From: Omphiscola glabra | Lineage: Eukaryota > Mollusca > Gastropoda > Lymnaeidae | Direction of reading: 5' to 3' | Length of the DNA: 64,000 nt | Assembly (NCBI GenBank): GCA_964017045.1 | Contig: OZ024798.1 | Coordinates: 7,957,793 to 8,021,792 of the forward strand | In this document: piece after piece, positions 61,201 to 64,000 of the stretch | Layout: each line of letters opens with the position of its first letter | Position numbering within the stretch: the stretch's first letter is position 1 | Notes under the pieces: model-generated | What the model was told of the DNA's origin: nothing | Databases searched by the model: none | Seen by the model: the letters and a program-made list of their open reading frames with translations, nothing else | Program-made: the position numbers and the translations under genes

Positions 61201-63901
61201 TAAAGCTACTGCTATAAAATTTCCAGTAATAATAGTTTGTGAAAATCCAAATGTAACAGAATATTCAAATATTGCAAAAGCAATTAAAATCATGCTATAA
61301 ACCCCATACATTAACCGTGACAATAGCCGTGCTTCTGTTATAGCCTGTCACTCAACACCCCATATTTTAACCGTGGCAATAGCCGTGTATCCAACATAGT
61401 TATCGATCTCGGAGCCGTGCAGCAATAGAGAGACTTGCTAGTTGTGGATGGCTCCATTCACTCGGACTGGGATCAAATTACGATAAAGGCCACTTCATTA
61501 TTTAACGCCATCTCAAATGCAAATTAACCCTAAATCCACCTACAATAAGTTTGTAATATGTATTAATGGTAATTTGGGGGGAGGGGGGTATAGAATTGAC
61601 TCAATAATTGAGATAAATAATAATTATTTCATGATAATTTCAGTTTAAATAATATGTTTTCTAAGAAACTTAAAAGAAGATGGGTGTGTTGAAAGAGGAT
61701 GGGTGTGTAGAAAGAGGATGGGTGTGTAGAAAGAGGATGGGTGTGTTGAAAGAGGTTGTGTGTGGTGAGAGAGGTTGGGTGCGTTGAAACAGATTGCACG
61801 CGTTGAAAGAGGTTGGTTGTGTTGAAAGAGGTTGGTTGTGTTGAAAGAGTGAATCTGGGGGCTAATATGCAAAGAACAAACTTAAACTATGTGATATTAT
61901 GGAAAACGGATGGATGCATGCATTTTTTAACCCGCATGTGTAGAGGTCAGAGGGGGCAGTGAAAAAAATGGGTTGTAATTAGCTGAGTGCCTTTCTGAAA
62001 TATAACGATAGAAGACGTACTTTCTAGAGATAATTGGATTTTTCATAAAAGGGCGTGGCCTGTTACAAAAAACAACAAAACAACTCTTGGACGGGACTCA
62101 CCCCCGGGGTAACCCGCCTTGTAGTGACCGCTGATTATATATTGATCAATCTTTTGTTATCTGGCAGATTAGGCTTAAGTGTCTAACAGTCCTAAGATTG
62201 TCCCTTACTTTGTTATTAAGTCTAACAGTCCTGAGATGGTTCTTTACTTAAGTATTAAGTCTAACAGTCAGCATTGTTCCTTACTTGAGTGTTAAGTCTC
62301 AAAGTCCTTACTTTGTCCTTACTATAGTATTCAGTCTAACACAACAATATAGAGCCATGGCGTGGGTCCTGCAACCCCTGTGGATGGGTCTTAGAAGGTA
62401 AATCCGCCATATTCACAAACGTTGATGCTTCCGTTCTCTATATCTTTTTGAATATCTGTAGAGCAGAGGATGCCGGCCAGTCGGTGTTGCACTGCAGGTA
62501 ACACATCAATCTGTAGAGCAGAGGATGCCGGCCAGTCGGTGTTGCACTGCAGGTAACACATCAATCTGTAGAGCAGAGGATGCCGGCTAGTCGGTGTTGC
62601 ACTGCAGGTAACACATCAATCTGTAGAGCAGAGGATGCCGGCCAGTCGGTGTTGCACTGCAGGTAACACATCAAGCTCCGTGCCAAGACTACGTCACCTG
62701 CTATTTAACGTATGCAACTTTGAAAAACCACTGATCTATGGTACTAGACATTTAGTAAAAGAACTAATGTGTCCTCCAGATGGATCCCTAACATAACGTA
62801 GTGGTAGTGCAGGATTGCAAGGCGCATTAATCACACACGTTAATACAATCGAAATTAATAAGTGTTGATGTAGTCTTGACTTGAGCTGTATTATGTCTAA
62901 AGTAAGGGTGACAGCCTCCTCCTATTTAATCCAATGGAAAGACTTAGTCAAGACGACTGGAAACAGACCAGGATGCTGTGGATGTCCTGCAGTGTTTCTT
63001 GTGTTTCACTGTGCTATTTATGCGTTCAACGTCTCAGGAGTTGCGGGACTTTGCTTTGTATCAATGTTATACTGAATGCGGGACTCTATCTCCGGGGTAG
63101 ATTTCAGAGTATTTCCTTTCTTAGATGAGTCGCCACCCAAGGGTAACGAGTCCAATCCATCTGGGTTGCCGGTGTTGTCTGCGCTTGTCTAGGCTTTTGC
63201 TGGGGATTAACTCCAGTCTACAAGCTTGGGATTTACTCAATTTAGACCGCTCGGCCACCCGGCACACAGGTAAATAGTGTAATGGTGGTACAATCTTTTA
63301 GTTTATACATGACATAATATAGCCCCCCTCTCTCCAACCTTCCGATGATTATTTAAAGAGTCCATATCGTGGAAGAGTTTCAAAACTAATTTCGTAAAGA
63401 CACATACCTGATTTAAAGACACATGCCTGACATAAAGACACATGACTGAACTGATATAAAGACACATCACTGATATAAAGACACATGACTAATATATAGA
63501 CATATGACAGACAATACATCAACATGACAGACAATACATTAATATGACAGACAATACATTAATATGACAGACAATACATCAACATGACAGACAATACATC
63601 AATATGACAGACAATACATCAATATGACAGACACTACATCAATATGACAGACAATACTTCAATATGACAGACAATACATCAATTTGACAGACAATACATC
63701 AATATGACAGACAGTTGAAAATCTGACTCACCCTCGAATCTTTGCACGGCTGCAGATATTTCCACAGCACAGGAGACTGCGAGAGGTCGACCTCATTTAG
63801 TGGAATGTAGGTCTCACCTATTGGGTCGTCCCGACTGAATCTGTCGTAGTCGATGACCTGTAGGTACAAGGTTTTCTCCAGGAGTTTGTTGTGAGGCCAA
63901 C
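54903..63901 (-). CDS. SYT7: Synaptotagmin-7-like, last three coding exons (partial gene)
   Basis: Joined exons 63901-63732, 56926-56812 and 55207-54903, with phases 1/0, 0/1 and 1/stop, encode the second half of C2A, the short linker and the whole C2[13 protein letters not shown], then PLNEVDLSQ (C2A loop 3), [19 protein letters not shown], the lysine patch [19 protein letters not shown] and the C-terminal WHLL read closest to vertebrate synaptotagmin-7. The family are vesicle or plasma-membrane calcium sensors that bind phospholipid and SNAREs through both C2 domains. The transmembrane segment, linker and first half of C2A lie beyond base 64000. Synaptotagmin-7 typically acts in slow, high-affinity calcium-triggered exocytosis. 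Confidence 0.93.
55208..56811 (-). other. SYT7 intron between C2B exons; nothing else seen
   Basis: A 1.6-kb AT-rich intron with GTAAGA donor (56811) and TTTATAG acceptor (55208). No element recognised. Confidence 0.7.
56812..56926 (-). CDS. SYT7: SYT7-like exon (start of C2B)
   Basis: After the TATATCCCAG acceptor: [20 protein letters not shown] to [13 protein letters not shown] plus one base, donor GTAAGA. Holds strands 1-2 and calcium loop 1 (KDITGSS followed by D in the next exon). Confidence 0.96.
57951..58190 (-). repeat. Minisatellite, exact 57-base unit, 4.2 copies
   Basis: Unit starts CTTCTGTTATAGCCTGT at 57951, 58008, 58065, 58122 and partially at 58179, nearly identical throughout. 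Since 57 is a multiple of 3, it stays open on the - strand as a 19-residue repeat. Related single or paired copies lie at 61300-61390. Confidence 0.95.
58190..60010 (+). ncRNA. Possible spliced noncoding transcription unit
   Basis: GATATATAG (TATA-like) near 58200 is followed by GC-richer sequence and a consensus donor GGTAAGT (58377). Acceptor-like TTCCATTCCAG (ends 59087) and TTCTTCTGTCTGCAG (ends 59220) follow, then AATAAA at 60001. No reading frame of note. It is sense to + while SYT7 runs on -, and copies of a 57-base repeat bracket it. Speculative: splice-like motifs arise by chance. Confidence 0.25.
60801..61230. repeat. Tandem repeat, 178-179 base unit, 2.4 copies
   Basis: ACATTTTTACATTTAAATA begins units at 60801 and 60979, and a variant begins at 61158. 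Units also share CTGCTATAAAATTTTC and GATAATGTCCATCTAAAAG. Satellite-like monomer length. Confidence 0.92.
61298..61390 (-). repeat. Outlying copies of the 57-base unit
   Basis: About 1.6 diverged units (TTAACCGTGGCAATAGCCGTG-type, given here by its core CAATAGCCGTG), same orientation as the array at 57951-58190 and 3.1 kb away. Confidence 0.85.
61678..61852. repeat. Minisatellite, about 19-base unit, about 9 copies
   Basis: GATGGGTGTGTTGAAAGAG and variants (TTGG…, TGCG…), drifting along the array. Confidence 0.9.
62165..62345. repeat. Degenerate tandem repeat, about 45-base unit, 4 copies
   Basis: Each unit has TAAGTCTAACAGTC followed by a TTCCTTACTT-type block. Confidence 0.75.
62454..62673. 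repeat. Minisatellite, exact 55-base unit, 4 copies
   Basis: Units begin ATCTGTAGAGCAGAGGATG at 62454, 62509, 62564 and 62619, differing by one base (GGCCAG/GGCTAG). Each contains GCACTGCAGGTAA, so each carries both a CTGCAG and a GTAA that resemble splice signals. Confidence 0.95.
62885..63268 (-). mobile_element. tRNA-derived SINE
   Basis: On the - strand the head at 63268-63180 has an A box (GGTGGCCGAGCGGTCTAA) and a B-box-like GGAGTTAATCCCC, as in tRNA-Leu/Ser genes. The body (GACTCGTTACCCTTGGG…GGCGACTCATC) matches the SINE at 585-845. The far part (CAGTCGTCTTGACTAAGTC) also occurs at 17470-17500. It is in the same strand as SYT7. Confidence 0.75.
63380..63500. repeat. Degenerate tandem repeat, about 20-base unit
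   Basis: AAAGACACATGACTGATAT-like units, five or six copies, running into the next array. Confidence 0.75.
63501..63713. repeat. Minisatellite, exact 20-base unit, 11 copies, beside a splice donor
   Basis: ATATGACAGACAATACATCA repeated with strict 20-base spacing. The last unit ends about 18 bases inside the intron from the SYT7 donor at 63731. Confidence 0.95.
63732..63901 (-). CDS. SYT7: SYT7-like exon (second half of C2A)
   Basis: After the CTTTGTTTCAG acceptor: completes Gly, then [49 protein letters not shown] and KDSR, donor GTGAGT. Loop 3 has the expected Asp cluster ([10 protein letters not shown]). The upstream exon is outside the window. Confidence 0.96.
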
Positions 63902-64000
63902 CTGAAACAAAGTTGGCAATAGAATTATTGACAGTTGTCATTGCATCGGGTTAATAGAAGGTCACTGGTGGATATCGTATGGGAGGGGAAACGGTAAAAG

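Larger units (their letters stand above)
56927..63731 (-). other. SYT7 intron between C2A and C2B (6.8 kb)
   Basis: An intron packed with distinct tandem arrays (57951, 60801, 61678, 62165, 62454 and 63501), a SINE and a possible internal transcription unit (58190-60010). Confidence 0.85.

Noticed and set aside
63180..63268. A tRNA-Leu/Ser gene on the - strand
   Set aside because: A and B boxes are present, but the acceptor and anticodon stems do not pair convincingly and the sequence continues into the SINE body.
1..64000. CRISPR arrays, operons, bacterial-type ribosome binding sites
   Set aside because: The window is eukaryotic nuclear DNA; tandem arrays here lack unique spacers of constant length.

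Overview
This window is AT-rich animal nuclear DNA, with spliced genes, GT/AG introns of 0.1 to 12 kb and dense, nested transposable elements. Protein similarity, LINE types, tRNA-derived SINEs and a SPIN-like hAT element (a family I recall being reported from the pond snail Lymnaea) suggest a mollusc, perhaps a freshwater pulmonate gastropod. The species-level guess is inference only.

Two host genes lie tail to tail. (1) An ArfGAP2/3 orthologue on the + strand runs from its ATG at 14654 to a stop at 46400. I can assemble 13 coding exons, including a 72-base first exon 12 kb upstream of the zinc-finger exon and a 15-base last exon. All phases agree and give 572 codons plus stop. Two or more further acceptors at 44369 and 48632 could supply alternative C-termini. 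(2) A synaptotagmin-7-like gene on the - strand is represented by its last three coding exons (63901-63732, 56926-56812, 55207-54903). They hold the second half of C2A and all of C2B. The rest lies beyond the right edge.

Layout: 1-14.6 kb is intergenic and packed with mobile-element debris: CR1/L2-like LINE and Gypsy fragments, a SINE, a minisatellite-armed inverted-repeat element, a Gypsy protease fragment, a Helitron 3' end, a large tetranucleotide array with a mariner-type MITE inside, and an LTR-like unit. 14.6-46.4 kb is the ArfGAP gene. Its introns hold a second minisatellite-armed element carrying a SPIN-like insertion, an RNase H-bearing LINE with a 12-bp target duplication, a piggyBac-type MITE with TTAA ends, a foldback element and another CR1/L2-like LINE. 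46.4-54.9 kb is AT-rich convergent 3' UTR and intergenic sequence. 54.9-64 kb is the synaptotagmin gene, whose 6.8-kb intron holds at least six different tandem arrays, one ending about 18 bases inside the intron next to a splice donor.

The proteins act in membrane traffic: ArfGAP2/3 in COPI coat cycling at the Golgi, synaptotagmin-7 in calcium-triggered exocytosis. Nothing suggests that they are co-regulated. No CRISPR array, rRNA or functional tRNA gene was seen.
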